Positions 22,898 through 33,440 of a stretch of 64,000 bases of DNA are shown in pieces. The notes beneath the pieces are model-generated. The model was given only the letters and a program-made list of their open reading frames with translations, did not search any database and was not told the DNA's origin. Origin of the DNA: Athripsodes cinereus (Eukaryota > Arthropoda > Insecta > Trichoptera > Leptoceridae); contig OX388307.1 of the NCBI GenBank assembly GCA_947579605.1, forward strand, positions 29,303,237-29,367,236. The letters run 5' to 3'. The position numbers and the translations under genes are program-made. The stretch's first letter is position 1. The number at the start of each line of letters is the position of its first letter.

Positions 22898-22958
22898 CAA
22901 AATCAGACATTCGTTACATCACTAGTATGTATGTATGTATGTATGTAAATTCCGCTAC

Positions 22959-24531
22959 TTAAATTGTAGTATAAACATCCGGAATTTTCAGAACACTGTT
23001 TGATGTTACATACAGTGTTTCTAAGCTTAAGCTATTCAATAATTTTACAAAAACGATGACAGAAGTGATTATAGTTTATATTCACGTGTAAAGCTTTATA
23101 GTAGAAATGGCTGTACATTTTGAGTATTAATTAAGTTTTAAAGTTCGCAGACAGGTCACAAAAAATTCTCTTAAAATAGCAATCCCGCAATTCACTTATT
23201 TAATTTGTGGCTAAGAAACAGTGATTACAAATATTACCATGTATTTTTCTAGACTAAAGGTCTGGACTAAATGGACTTCCAACAAGTACCTTCGATCAGT
23301 AATATTAAGATTCTGGACTAGTAATTACCAAAATATCCTGTGACGAAATAAAAAAGTAATATGATTGACAATGCTTACCTTTTGTACATAATGAAAGATA
23401 GAAACTACCATATTGATTGTGTTTTGAAAATAAGAGAAGTTTTCATAATATAGATACATAAGACACACCTCAAGTACCTATTAATTAACATTTCTTTGCT
23501 TGCCATGATGAAAAGGCAATAAATAAACTTTAATTCTGAGTAATTTGATTAGCTACAGCATATTTAAAAAATGGAAAAAAAGAAGTTGATTGTGTTTAGA
23601 TTGTTACATGAGTTGGGCTATATTTAGGCGTCATTGCGTTTAGAGGATGGATATTCACGATAGTACAATATTCAGTTGTAGTGCTTAGTTTTGTAGAAAG
23701 TAAATAGGTACCTACTTTATTCAGTACATATTATTAAATGGTATACAACATTATGTTTAACATATTATGTTATTCATAGATTATTATTTGCAGACCCTCT
23801 CAGTAAGCGATTAATAATGTATGTATGTATGTTTGTATATAATCTCTATCTCTCTTGTATTTGCCGTGGCGATGGTGATGTAGTGAGTTGTGTAAATATT
23901 TCCAGATCACATCACAATATAATGATTTCCAGACTGGAAAACAAAGGATTTCACTTTAATCCTATTTGTGATTCACTGAATAAACCCTTCGCTACATACG
24001 TCCACAACAATTTTGCCGTGCTACGTCAAACCTGAGGACTTTACACATTTCTCCCCCATTAAGACTTAACTAAAATGTCGATCATGTTATTTTTTCTATA
24101 CTGATCTGTGATCTATGCAAGCTAGAAAAATTAAAAACTTAATAAAATACATTTTTTCTAATTTTAAACATAGGGGGAAAATCATAATCCACGAACTAGT
24201 CGATAGATAAGCTGCCTTAAAACAGAGCTGGGTAGGCATGTTGCTCAGACACAAGATGGATAAAGTTATTTCAGAAGTGGCATCCAAGAATACAAAATAT
24301 CTGTCATTTTACCTAATTTGAGAATTCATTTTGCTAGTAGGATATTACATGCAAAATAATGCATTAAAAATATTGGAATTATATTATTTTTTAAATTATA
24401 AAGGCCTTTTTTTATTTATGCGACAGTCTCTATACAATATTATGTAATACTGTACAAAATTATTAGATCATATTCATACTTTACCATGTATATATTTAAA
24501 ATTATAATCTTGTCTTCATAAAAACTATGTA
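22959..24531. other. No gene seen
   Basis: AT-rich, with a short (ATGT)n at about 23818-23831. Part of it, 23860-24060, is less AT-rich, contains AATAAACCC and ends near TTTCTCCCCCATTAAG, vaguely like an LTR end. No partner repeat, primer-binding site or coding region was found. Confidence 0.4.
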
Positions 24532-24717
24532 TTTTTTTTTTTTTTTTTTAAAAAAGATATATCTGGGTTTTGCCATAAACCCAAATACAACTTTATACAC
24601 CTTCCACACTAAGCTAAAAGCTTGTGTCGTGAAAGGGGAGTTTGCCGGCACCTGGGATCGAACCGCGGACCCCTTGTTCAAGAGGCCGAGACTCTACCTC
24701 CAGGCTACCGACGAACT
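24532..24717 (-). mobile_element. tRNA-derived SINE (SINE-A), full length
   Basis: Minus strand: the start GTTCGTCGGTAGCCTGGAGG is at 24717-24697 and box B GGTTCGATCCC near 24663-24653. The body carries CTCCCCTTTCACGACACAAG, and the tail is a long A-run (T-run at 24532 onward). The short hairpin TTTGGGTTTATGGC...ACCCAGATATATC before the tail is conserved in all copies. Open frames crossing it (24527-24902) are not genes. Confidence 0.9.
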
Positions 24718-25068
24718 CAGTATATACTGACAGTTTTGATAATGGGATCACTGGTTTACCACACCTGTTTTATTTCATCAAAGTCTATCGGGATCTATCA
24801 ACTTGCTTCAGTCCATCAAAACTATTCAAATTCTTGGAATATCCCTTTATTATTTGCATTAGACAGTCGGTTTACTGTTGTTACACAGTAAACCCATTCT
24901 AGTTTAGTAATAATAATAATAATAAATACATCAACGAATACCTTCTTCTTGGCTAAGCAATCATTTATTACAACCCAAAAACAATATACCTACCTACATT
25001 GTACATAGATAAAGCTTTTGATTTTTTTAAGGGTTTTCAATCTATCTATTGATTGATTCATTTATTCA

Positions 25069-25320
25069 TACCATCACGACATTTCTCACAAGTGGGATAG
25101 CCAGCGGAACAACTTCATGTAATAAACATGCAAGTCATCCTTTCCGTAGATACCAATAAAAGTTGAGACATTCATTTTAGCATCTGGGAAGCATACCTCA
25201 TTGCTGAATTGAATATGTAAAATGTCTTTAACGTGACGTCTTACGAATACCTGGCTCTTACAGGATACTTAAAAACTAACAGAAAGAAGTAGGAGGCCTA
25301 TTTATCGCCGGAGATTCCAC
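25069..25320 (-). repeat. SINE-B copy, near full length, diverged
   Basis: ACCATCACGACATTTCTCAC at its 3' edge, then GTAATAAACATGCAAGTCAT, the CTCATTGCTGAATTGAATAT landmark, GGCTCTTACAGGATACTTAA and finally GCCGGAGATTCCAC. It has several small insertions relative to the 47353 copy. Confidence 0.85.
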
Positions 25321-26068
25321 TTTTTCATATTGTCCGCTAACTCAGAAACAAAGAATAAAATCTCAATCATTGTGTTTATTGTAGAAAGTTCCAAAATGAT
25401 TCCTCCAAATAAAATGAGACTTCGTAAAACATTAAGATTTTTCTTACACGTGTCTCATTCTCTAGGTAACATTGAATACTAATTCATTAAGAATATGACA
25501 AATAATACAACAAAGAAACCTGTTTATGGTCGTCACATTGAAAAGACCTTTCATCAAAATTATGTCGGGTGGTAATTAATGACTTTCATCCGCTAGTGAT
25601 CACTATTAATGAAAAAGTGACCAAATCTGAATACCCCTTGACCTAATACCCATTACATAGAACTCCTTGAAAATGTGTATATATATAAAATAATGTTATA
25701 ATTGAATTAATACATAACATTGAATTGACATTAAAGAACATCATATTATGTATATATTATATAATAATTATATGAAGATATTTTATACCTATTATGATGT
25801 ATCCTCTTAACTCTCTATATTTACTCACCCTGTAGATACTTGGGCGAATCATTCAATTAATTACCTTACAATTACATTACAATTGACGCTGTAGGTAGAA
25901 GAAGGGCACATAGAGCCATGAGCTTTTTGTGTGTACGATCAATGTTAATATTTTTAGGCTTTCAAAGTTAGTTGCAAATGTCTTGAGTCTGTAAAAAATT
26001 ATATGTAGTTTATATTTTTCTCAATTTTTCTTAATACATACAGGATAAAAAAGTTTCCTTTTCTTTTT

Positions 26069-26240
26069 TTGTAAATTTTCGAAAGTCCTTTTAAAAGAAC
26101 AGATATTCGTAAAACGTCACGAGTTAGACAATTAAAATAATATATATGATGTTCATTAGATATTGTTTTAATTTTCTAACTCGTCTAGTCTGCTGGCTAC
26201 CTTACCAATGGGTTATGCCGTGGTGGATTAATAGTAGTGG
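26069..26240 (+). repeat. SINE-B copy, middle replaced
   Basis: The 5' side AAATTTTCGAAAGTCCTTTT and the 3' side GTCTGCTGGCTACCTTACCA to TTATGCCGTGGTGGATTAAT are present. The middle (about 26128-26190) differs and includes CGAGTTAGACAATTAAAA and its inverse. Confidence 0.65.
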
Positions 26241-26384
26241 TGATAATAAAATGAATAAAATTGTGGGAGAAACAGCTGAAAACTTAAAAAAAACAGATTT
26301 AATAAAATATTTTGGTCTGTGAGTCCTTGTTCCAACTATAGTGTAAATTATTAATTACATAATTGACATCCCTCAAAGCACGAG

Positions 26385-26515
26385 CTCTGCTCATATTTGA
26401 GGGAATGAATTGTTTTGCTTACTGTATAATTATAAGTAAATGATTGTTGTTGTAAATTGTGTAATTATCAATTAATAAATATATTTGAATTTGAATTTGA
26501 ATTGAATTTGAATTA
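26385..26515 (+). mobile_element. 3' end of a LINE with (TTTGAA)n tail
   Basis: A stem-loop, CCCTCAAA...TTTGAGGG (26372-26403), is followed by AT-rich sequence and a tail of TTTGAA repeats at about 26482-26514. A terminal stem-loop plus short repeats is the usual close of several non-LTR families. No coding part survives. Confidence 0.6.
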
Positions 26516-26816
26516 TTTCATCAGCATATTATTATTATTATAGGGTATAGATAGTTTCAGATTATTAACTGTAATGTAATTGTATACATACATACAATGT
26601 GATTACAGATGTAATTATCATCTCAAATGATACGAAACTAGTAATTCGTTACCTTTATGTATCTAATTTCATATTCCGTCAGCTTATAGTTTGACTGCTC
26701 AGGGCGTAATTATTATAAAGGTTAGTTTTCAATCCTTGAGGCATTCACAAAACAGTCACTTATCAATTAATTAAGGTCGAATGCACAGTAAAATAAAATG
26801 TAAATCTGTCTGGCTT

Positions 26817-26912
26817 AAACACCATGCCATTCTCCATAAGTGGGGCAATCAGCAAACAAATTGCATGTAATAAACATAAAGTGTCCTCTCCGTGCCAATA
26901 AATAAAAATAGA
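26817..26912 (-). repeat. SINE-B copy, 3' half
   Basis: CACCATGCCATTCTCCATAA, GTGGGGCAATCAGCAAACAA, GCATGTAATAAACATAAAGT and CCTCTCCGTGCCAATAAATA. It stops there. Confidence 0.8.
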
Positions 26913-26939
26913 TACTGCACGAAACATGTTGGTGCAATT

Positions 26940-28570
26940 AAATATTTTCAAAAATATTTTTTTTCATGTTTACCTTATAAAGTTCAAATATCTCATAACT
27001 TGACAATAAAAAAAATGTAATGTTATACAATTACTTATGTTTTCAATGAGATTGATTCAAATGAAAAATAGAATAATCGTTTATATATCGTTTTGTGTCC
27101 AAACCCTTCATGATTTGATTTACATAACATGCTAGGTAATGGCGGATAAATTACCGAAACCGCGATAACAAGAAATCTCCTTAAATTGTTTCAATTAAAC
27201 ACCTATGTAAAACAATAATAATAAAACATAACCTCCAAAATTTTTAGGGTTTTTGTTTTTCATAAAACCTCAAAATATTTTAAGCTATAAGTACCTCAAT
27301 AGTCCAATTAATTTATAGGTAAATGTTCATCAATTAATCTTCTTAAATATATGTTTTATTTCCAAACCATTAAATGTATTAGGGCGGTAGTAATACGTAA
27401 GAGGATAAGAAGATTGGTATTCTGCCGTAGAGAGAAGAGAGCGTAATAAGAGGTTTAAGTATAAGGCCTCGTTAAGTGTAGATACTATGATAATCCTTAT
27501 AAATATGTGGAAACCTCAGCCAATTAGCGAGTGCCAGCCACTGTATGTGGTGGATTTAAGTAATGCGAAAGGATTTGGAGATGAGAACAACAACGGTATA
27601 ACTCTGGAGCAGGAGAGCAGACCACAGCACTGTGTGAGGTTGAAGCTGAGGATATGGAGGAGATGGCTTCAGGGGGATGGACTGAGGAGGAGAGGGAACT
27701 AAAGAGGATTCTACGATAGTGGAGTGAAAATTTACTTTATTCAATTAGATAAATCACAATTTCTATCGCATATAAATTGTTACGTTACGCTTTCAATTGA
27801 TGAAAATATTATCAATAAATTAAATCTTCACGTAACTTAGTTTTACTTACTTAGTTTTATAAGTAGAGATGTTTTATCCCTGGAACATTCGATATTTTAG
27901 AAAGAGAGTTTTTCAGAATTAATAATTATATTTACGGCCAAGTTACAGTTTCATGACAACAAGTTAACTTTATGAAGTTAAGAATATGACATTCAACAAC
28001 ATGAATTCGGCGATTTATATCGGCTCTGAGAATTGCTTATTTTGTGGCACAAAATGTTTTAGCCATTAATGTAAATGTTAGTCTTACGTGAATCAAAAAA
28101 AAAAAAAATAAAACAAAATTATTGATTCCATTCATAGTATAATCACGTGTGCGTGTATTATATGATAGATTGTATTCTAGGAATATTTCCACTCCATTGT
28201 AGGTAATATGATTGAGATAGTTTCCCGTAAGAACGAATGAGGCGAGGATTAACTTCGTTATATTGTTTTCTTTAGCCGGATCATCTCTATAGCAACTCTT
28301 GTATTATGATGTGTGGTGGTCCATTTCAGGAATACGTAACTACAAAATTATGATAATGAGAAAAAGTATTTGTAATACAGTAGGTATGTAATCTATCTAC
28401 CGAAATCTAGAGATATATATCATTATCATTTGATATCTTATATGATTCATGAGGCTGGTGGATACTCAAAAGAATTCTTAGAAAGGGTTGTTTTAGATAG
28501 TTCTTTCAGTTATTTACAGAAAATAACTATTGATGCTATTTTTACAATTGACCATTGTATGAGGTTATAT
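26940..28570. other. No gene seen
   Basis: AT-rich. The stretch 27380-27720 is richer in G and A (AGAGAGAAGAGAGCG, GGAGGAGATGG) and contains an open frame at 27487-27702 with no recognisable motif or splice context. Confidence 0.4.
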
Positions 28571-28580
28571 AAATAAATTC

Positions 28581-28932
28581 AACACGTGAAACTACCATAT
28601 AAGGCTTAGAAAAGACAACGTCACCTTATTTGGTAGTGCCCCGAATGGGACTTTTTTCTTTTCGCGAGGTATCCTTTGTCCAATTAGGTATTTACCTACA
28701 CTGCGATACTATGATATCCAGCATGTGGTAGGTACACTTGCAAGGTATCCCAGGATTTGTCATTGGGGTTTATAAGAGAGAATATCGAATGCTTCATCAT
28801 GTCGCTTTGTAAATTAATTAGACAAAGTACACCTCGCGAAAAGGATGGGTTGCGGGTTCATGTCCCGTCCGGGGCACTACCGAGTAAGGTGACGTTGTCT
28901 TTTCTCAGCCTTATATGTTAGTTTCACGTGTT
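28581..28932. mobile_element. Inverted dimer of a tRNA-like SINE, 352 bp
   Basis: Two arms of about 105 bp, starting AACACGTGAAACTA on each strand, point outward. Each arm contains a tRNA-like segment. On the + strand at 28800-28880 this is TTAGACAAAG (box A-like), CCTCGCGAAAAGG, then GGTTCATGTCC (box B-like) and CGTCCGGGGCACTACC. The left arm is the same on the minus strand but has lost box B. AAATAAATT lies on both sides (28571-28579, 28933-28941) and may be a 9-bp duplication, though it is AT-rich. A decayed relative is at 1372-1610. Confidence 0.75.
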
Positions 28933-29110
28933 AAATAAATTGAATTATTATGTCAAAATATTGATTTTTATAATTTTTCAACCTAAATAAAAAAAAATTT
29001 ATTCTCATTGTGTAACGGCAACAGAAACACTTGTACATTGTATAAAATAATGTAGGTAGGTACTATGATCAATTATGCACATTTTTTTATGAATAAAGAT
29101 ATCATGAATT

Positions 29111-29157
29111 CTGAATTGCATTCTTTGGGTTTGCTGGCTGTCCCACTTGGGAAATAT
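29111..29157 (+). repeat. SINE-B remnant, 3' end only
   Basis: TTTGCTGGCTGTCCCACTTG matches the 3' hairpin region. Nothing else is preserved. Confidence 0.5.
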
Positions 29158-29311
29158 TCAAATTTAAATTTATTATTCATAAAAAATACTTCCACATATT
29201 TGAGAAAAATACATTAACACATTAATAATATGCCGTGATAGTTCACATAGAGGTTATCCTTTTAAATTTTTATGGTACATCAATTATATGAGTCGCGACT
29301 AAGAAACTATC

Positions 29312-29408
29312 TATCGTTTTTTATTAGCATGAAGAGGATAGTCTGCACGCTTATTACATGCAGTTAGACTGCTGGCTACCCCTCTTGAGGGAAATGCCAT
29401 GATGTTAT
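29312..29408 (+). repeat. SINE-B copy, 3' half
   Basis: TTATTAGCATGAAGAGGATA, TTACATGCAGTTAGACTGCT, GGCTACCCCTCTTGAGGGAA and ATGCCATGATGTTATA in order. Confidence 0.8.
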
Positions 29409-29579
29409 ATATTAACATATGAAATGGAATCATTAATGTCATAAAATTAACACACTTGACACAACTCACCGGCCGTCAGGACGTTTGCTTAGATTTTTAA
29501 TTAATATTAATTTTTTTTCAATTAAGTAGGTACTTAAATTGCTTTGATGAAACTTATAATTAGTGCATTGAGAATGTTG

Positions 29580-29655
29580 GTGAAAAAGAAAATTCAATGG
29601 TGCAGAAACATAGGCTTGTTTCAACTTGTACTCCCGAGAGGAACGTTGAGCGGGT
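29580..29655 (+). pseudogene. Possible RTE-like LINE 3' remnant
   Basis: AGGCTTGTTTCAACTTGTAC and then CCCGAGAGGAACGTTGAG resembles the end of the fragment at 41140-41216 (CCCGAGAGGAGCGTTGAG). The reading frame is not kept, and the edges are unclear. Confidence 0.4.
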
Positions 29656-30217
29656 GAAAGAAGAAAGAGAGATTTGTAAATATATTTTTCAATTTATCCA
29701 ATTAATCTACCAGGCGACATAATTCTATTTTTCATACTCTATTCTTGTCCAAAAGTCTATAGTCTCGATCTAGTGATGGGGTAAAACCTCAAGTTATTTA
29801 AATACCCGTGTTAATCCTTCTTACATTGTTTATTACGCATTAAGATTCCCCGAAAAAAAACAACTCTGTAACTTAATCAGGCATAAATTTGTTTGTTTTG
29901 TCGGTTTTGATGCTTGTGTTTCATTTTCGAGTACTTTCTTTTTGCCTATGTCTGACTAAGTATGATTTCTGTGGGTATTACATATCTGAATTGTCTCCTA
30001 ATATTCTACAAACTGTTATTGAGTGGGTTGAGAAGAGAGATACATAACCAGGCAAACGAATTCATGTAATATTACTGTGTTGTGTTTGTATTATATTATT
30101 TAACTTATTATAGTAATGAGTTATTGTGCCAAACTTGCAGCCATGTAAACTGGTTCCTATGTACAGTATATAAAGATTATATTTGTATATTATTATATAT
30201 TTGTATGCTGCCGGTAT

Positions 30218-30413
30218 TTGCAGCTGAGCATGATTATTGTTACCCATGCGATTAAATTTCTGTTATTGGTTTTGTTTCTTTTCTATTTGAATGTATTAGT
30301 GCATTTTTTATTTATGTTTATAGACTGTTGTATTATTGATTTGTCATATATATGTATTAAACCTATTGTAAAAGGCAAATTGCCGTTTATTGATCAAATA
30401 AATAAATAAATAA
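30218..30413 (+). mobile_element. 3' end of a LINE (family D)
   Basis: Ends with the stem-loop AAAAGGCAAATTGCCGTTTA and a (AAAT)n tail at about 30398-30413. The body is T-rich with no stop-free coding similarity that I can name. The 5' edge is approximate. Confidence 0.65.
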
Positions 30414-30654
30414 ATACTTTGATCCTACGTCATGACGTTGAATGGCGAGATCTTTTCGGGTGAAAATAATTAATTGTACATAACGAAAATAATAAAGTAA
30501 TTTTACTTATCTACGTGAAAATGTATTGTATAGTAGTTAGTAGTTCACTGCCAGCGATATAATATTCCCCACTTGGTTATGCGGCTCGTGGGTAACTGGT
30601 TCCACCTAAAAACCATGCGAATCCATACAATCATTTTTCCAGTATTTGTATGCT

Positions 30655-30747
30655 AATATATCTTTATGATGTAAATAAAAACAAAAAAACTTTGTAGATT
30701 TTTACGATTTAGTGACCAGGTTTCGACATGTTATGTCTTTTTTAAAT
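30655..30747. repeat. Half of a foldback-type repeat
   Basis: AAAAACTTTGTAGATTTTTA, CGATTTAGTGACCAGGTTTC and GACATG resemble one arm of the hairpin at 41493 (shared ACCAGGTTTCGAC). The second arm is absent; a SINE-A copy follows directly. Confidence 0.5.
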
Positions 30748-30850
30748 TTTTTTTTTTTTTTAAAAAAGATATATCTGGGTTTTTGATATAAACCCAAATA
30801 CAACCTTATACACCTTTCACAGTAAGCTACTAAAAGCTTGTGTCGTGAAA
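30748..30850 (-). mobile_element. SINE-A copy, 5'-truncated
   Basis: A T-run, GATATATCTGGGTTTTTGAT, CACCTTTCACAGTAAGCTAC and AAAAGCTTGTGTCGTGAA are kept. The tRNA-derived half with the promoter is missing, as expected from incomplete reverse transcription. Confidence 0.85.
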
Positions 30851-30879
30851 TAAAAGTACATCGTAAAACTCTACAAAGA

Positions 30880-31460
30880 AAATTGTTTTTATTTACACTA
30901 AATTATGGAGTTCTACAAAATAAACAGTAATAGAATACAATATTTATTTCAATTTTACAGGATACATACAGTTGATACAAAAAAATATTATGGTCTATAA
31001 CATATTTAGCAATAAGCAAACCAGTGAAGATCCCTAAATTACCCTTGTGGGCTCTACAAAACATACATAACCAAACACAGCAGCACTAAAAAGCAATATC
31101 AAAACAAACAATCAAACAAATCACACCAATAAAACAAGACAACAATATAATACACCTTATAGCATAACACAATAATGGCAACTTCAACCATGCTAGCAAT
31201 AAACACGATAATCGTGTTGCTCGTTTCATTAACACTCCTTCATAAAGTCATAGGAATCACAACTACCCATAATATTTATTTACATTTTTATACGGCAGAG
31301 ACTTTTACATGTTAAATAAAAAATAACAACGACAATAACAATTTAACAGACGATGATAAAAATACAGCTATAACAGCATGCACATAAATTGATTATAAAT
31401 TATATAAATATTCCTAAATAAAACTTAATTTGTAGGTACAAAAAATAATTGAAATTAAAA
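30880..31460 (-). other. A/C-rich stretch, possible LINE 3' region
   Basis: Strand-biased composition (many AAACA and ACAAA runs) like the minus-strand LINE ends in this window, including CACGATAATCGTG. No protein motif could be read, so its origin is open. Confidence 0.3.
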
Positions 31461-32645
31461 TGATAGTCAAACAAATGAAAAATTGTAAAATGAGTCTGTT
31501 ATAATAATAAATAGTCAAAAGAAAATGTCAGTTATGGATTTTGAGTCAGGAAATAAAATTAGTTATTGAAAAAAAAGAAGTTAAATAGGTATGAACTGAA
31601 CGATTAAAACTATGTTCTACAATGTATTATGTGGATAGGAGTACATTTGTACAAAACTGTAACCTCTTAACTTAAATAAAAGATTGATAAATTTCCTTAA
31701 TATTTAATGTCCTATGGTAGTTTAGACATATTAAGTATTTGACGTTGTAGATCCGGACTCTTTATATTCGCGATTGCACAAATATTGCGGTTTAACTTTT
31801 TATTCAACGATGATATTTTGATTACTCTAACGCACATTAAATGTAAGACGAGTCCAACCGTCCACATAATAAGGACCTAAGATGATTGAAATATACAAAT
31901 AAATTAATTAATCAATTGACTTATTAGTTAATTTGGAAACAATGAACGTGGAAAGATTGATAAATAAGATGAAAACGGATGAAAAAGGTTGTTTCGAGGC
32001 GTATAGCTGCCTGAGAATTTGTGTTTAAGTAATTTGAATAAAAAAATTTACTCATACGTGTATACGAAAGATATTTCTTTTCATAAAGTGGTAAAGGTAA
32101 TGAATGTGGTATCAATAAGTGGACTGATATTCTACAATATATATTTTACGTGATATAAATATTTATAAAAAGTTTATAGATGTACCAAAGTAATTTAAAA
32201 ATAGTGTCATCATATCGACGTCGTCTCTACTGGGTAAATTTTACTAGTGCACAATATGTAGATACTTATGATATGTAAACCTCTGTAGAGAACAGTGCAC
32301 AGGAAGTGGCTACGGAAGCCTTCTGACCATCTCTGTAACGGAAATATTTCCCCTCAGTCCGTCCCATGCCTCACTCCTAAGCGTACAGTTTTCAATGAAT
32401 CTGTATTGCGCTTCTATATAAAATATAATAATATGAAGCTATGATAATATCCTATCATCACATGGTCCAGTAGTAATCTAATGAGGATATAATACGTATC
32501 TAATAATACACATTGTGCCATATGCTGAATGCTTGGCTAATATTATGCACTGCACATTAGAAACTATTTGATATGTATTAATATTACACATAACATAATC
32601 AAATCCGTGCATTAACGGTTAATGAATTGACGAGTTAAATAATCT
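31461..32645. other. No gene seen
   Basis: AT-rich. A less AT-rich patch at 32285-32390 (GTGGCTACGGAAGCCTTCTG and following) has no open frame of note. Confidence 0.4.
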
Positions 32646-32705
32646 ATACCATCAGGACATATTTCACAAGCAGGGTAACCAGTAGATTAACTGCATGCAA
32701 AAAAT
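32646..32705 (-). repeat. SINE-B remnant, 3' end
   Basis: TATACCATCAGGACATATTT, CACAAGCAGGGTAACCAGTA and GATTAACTGCATGCA. Truncated. Confidence 0.65.
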
Positions 32706-32779
32706 AGTTAACGTAAGTTAATAAATCCCCGTTAAAATTGTGTTTAACTTTTAGCATTAAATTTCTTTTTTTTACTCTA

Positions 32780-33077
32780 ACACACGAGCGGCCAGACCGC
32801 AGCCCGATGGGTATCTAGTTGTGGCCCGCGAATCATGTGCACACTTTTTTTTATAATAGTCGGTAGAAGTACCTGTTACTGTTTTGAATGGTATTTGGAG
32901 AAAATGTTCTTAAAGAAAATCGGAAAACATTTCAAATTCCTCTACCATTTTAAAAATTTGGCGACGCGGGGTAGAAATTAGAAAATGTTCCATATATGGA
33001 GTTGTTGTGGCCCGGTAGGAAATCTCATTTATAAAATTTGGCCCGGCTGCTGAAAAGGTTGGCCACCCATGCTCTAA
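32780..33077. mobile_element. hAT-derived fragment
   Basis: The right end reads TTTGGCCCGGCTGCTGAAAA then GGTTGGCCACCCATG. Its inverse (CATGGGTGGCCAACC) has the look of a hAT terminal repeat. The left side has related but not matching sequence (GCGGCCAGACCGCAGCCCGA, TGTGGCCCGCGAATCATG). The middle (32885-32950) resembles the interior of hAT-2. No clear duplication. Confidence 0.5.
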
Positions 33078-33246
33078 CACTTATCTACTGTTAAAATAAA
33101 CTTTCGTTAAAATAAGCCCGTCACTTTTTCATATGGTAAGAGTTCCCAGGGATTTTTGATATAGGTATCTGTTATTATCAAATATTTTTAAAATATAAAT
33201 TTAACACTTTTTTATCCACAATAATATCATTTACCCATTAAAAATC

Positions 33247-33440
33247 CCCATTTATTTAATTTTTATTTATTTTATTACAAAAATTCACGGCATAAGCCTA
33301 TTACATCTCTATATACATAATTATACAATAAAATTCACAACTACAGCAGTGACAGATTTTTACAAAACAATATTACATTAAATTTAAGAAAACCAAATGA
33401 CCAAACAGCAAACATAGAACCAAATTTTGTGTGATACATG
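33247..33440 (-). mobile_element. 3' end of a LINE (family D)
   Basis: Minus strand: A/T-rich body and then GGCTTATGCCGTGAATTTTT (stem-loop) and an AATAAAATAAATAAAA tail. It pairs with the copy at 52668. Confidence 0.65.

Larger units (their letters stand above)
18764..22924. mobile_element. hAT-type non-autonomous element (hAT-2), 4161 bp, nested in the LINE tail
   Basis: The terminal inverted repeat TAGTGATGTAACGAAT is perfect over 16 bp at both ends. The 8-bp flanks GTATGTAT (18756-18763, 22925-22932) are identical, as expected for hAT. However, they fall in the GTAT repeat of the host LINE, so the duplication is less decisive here than at hAT-1. Subterminal arrays of ATTCGC and the palindrome GCGAATATTCGC flank the interior. 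No transposase is present; most of the length is a later LINE insertion. Its right interior (about 22760-22825) resembles 32885-32950, near another hAT-like end. Confidence 0.85.
15717..22944 (+). mobile_element. RTE-like LINE, nearly full length, interrupted in its 3' tail by a hAT-type element
   Basis: The boundaries are fixed by a 14-bp target-site duplication, GTAAATTCCGCTAC, at 15703-15716 and 22945-22958. The LINE's own sequence is about 15717-18763 plus the (GTAT)n tail 22925-22944, roughly 3.07 kb, close to the usual size of RTE elements. It encodes an apurinic-type endonuclease followed by a reverse transcriptase in what was one frame. The 3' end is a very short untranslated stretch (GATG) and then GTAT repeats, an RTE hallmark. 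The hAT-type element 18764-22924 later jumped into that tail. The frame is open from the first base of the element without an early ATG, so a few 5' bases may be missing. Confidence 0.92.

Noticed and set aside
23700..24060. Solo LTR
   Set aside because: Only an AATAAA-like site and a less AT-rich stretch; no second LTR, no TG...CA with duplication, no primer site.
24527..24902. Three overlapping + strand open frames
   Set aside because: They read through a SINE-A copy in its antisense direction; 41389-41571 repeats the same peptide for the same reason.
27487..27702. 71-residue open frame in a purine-rich stretch
   Set aside because: No motif, no splice context; composition explains the open frame.
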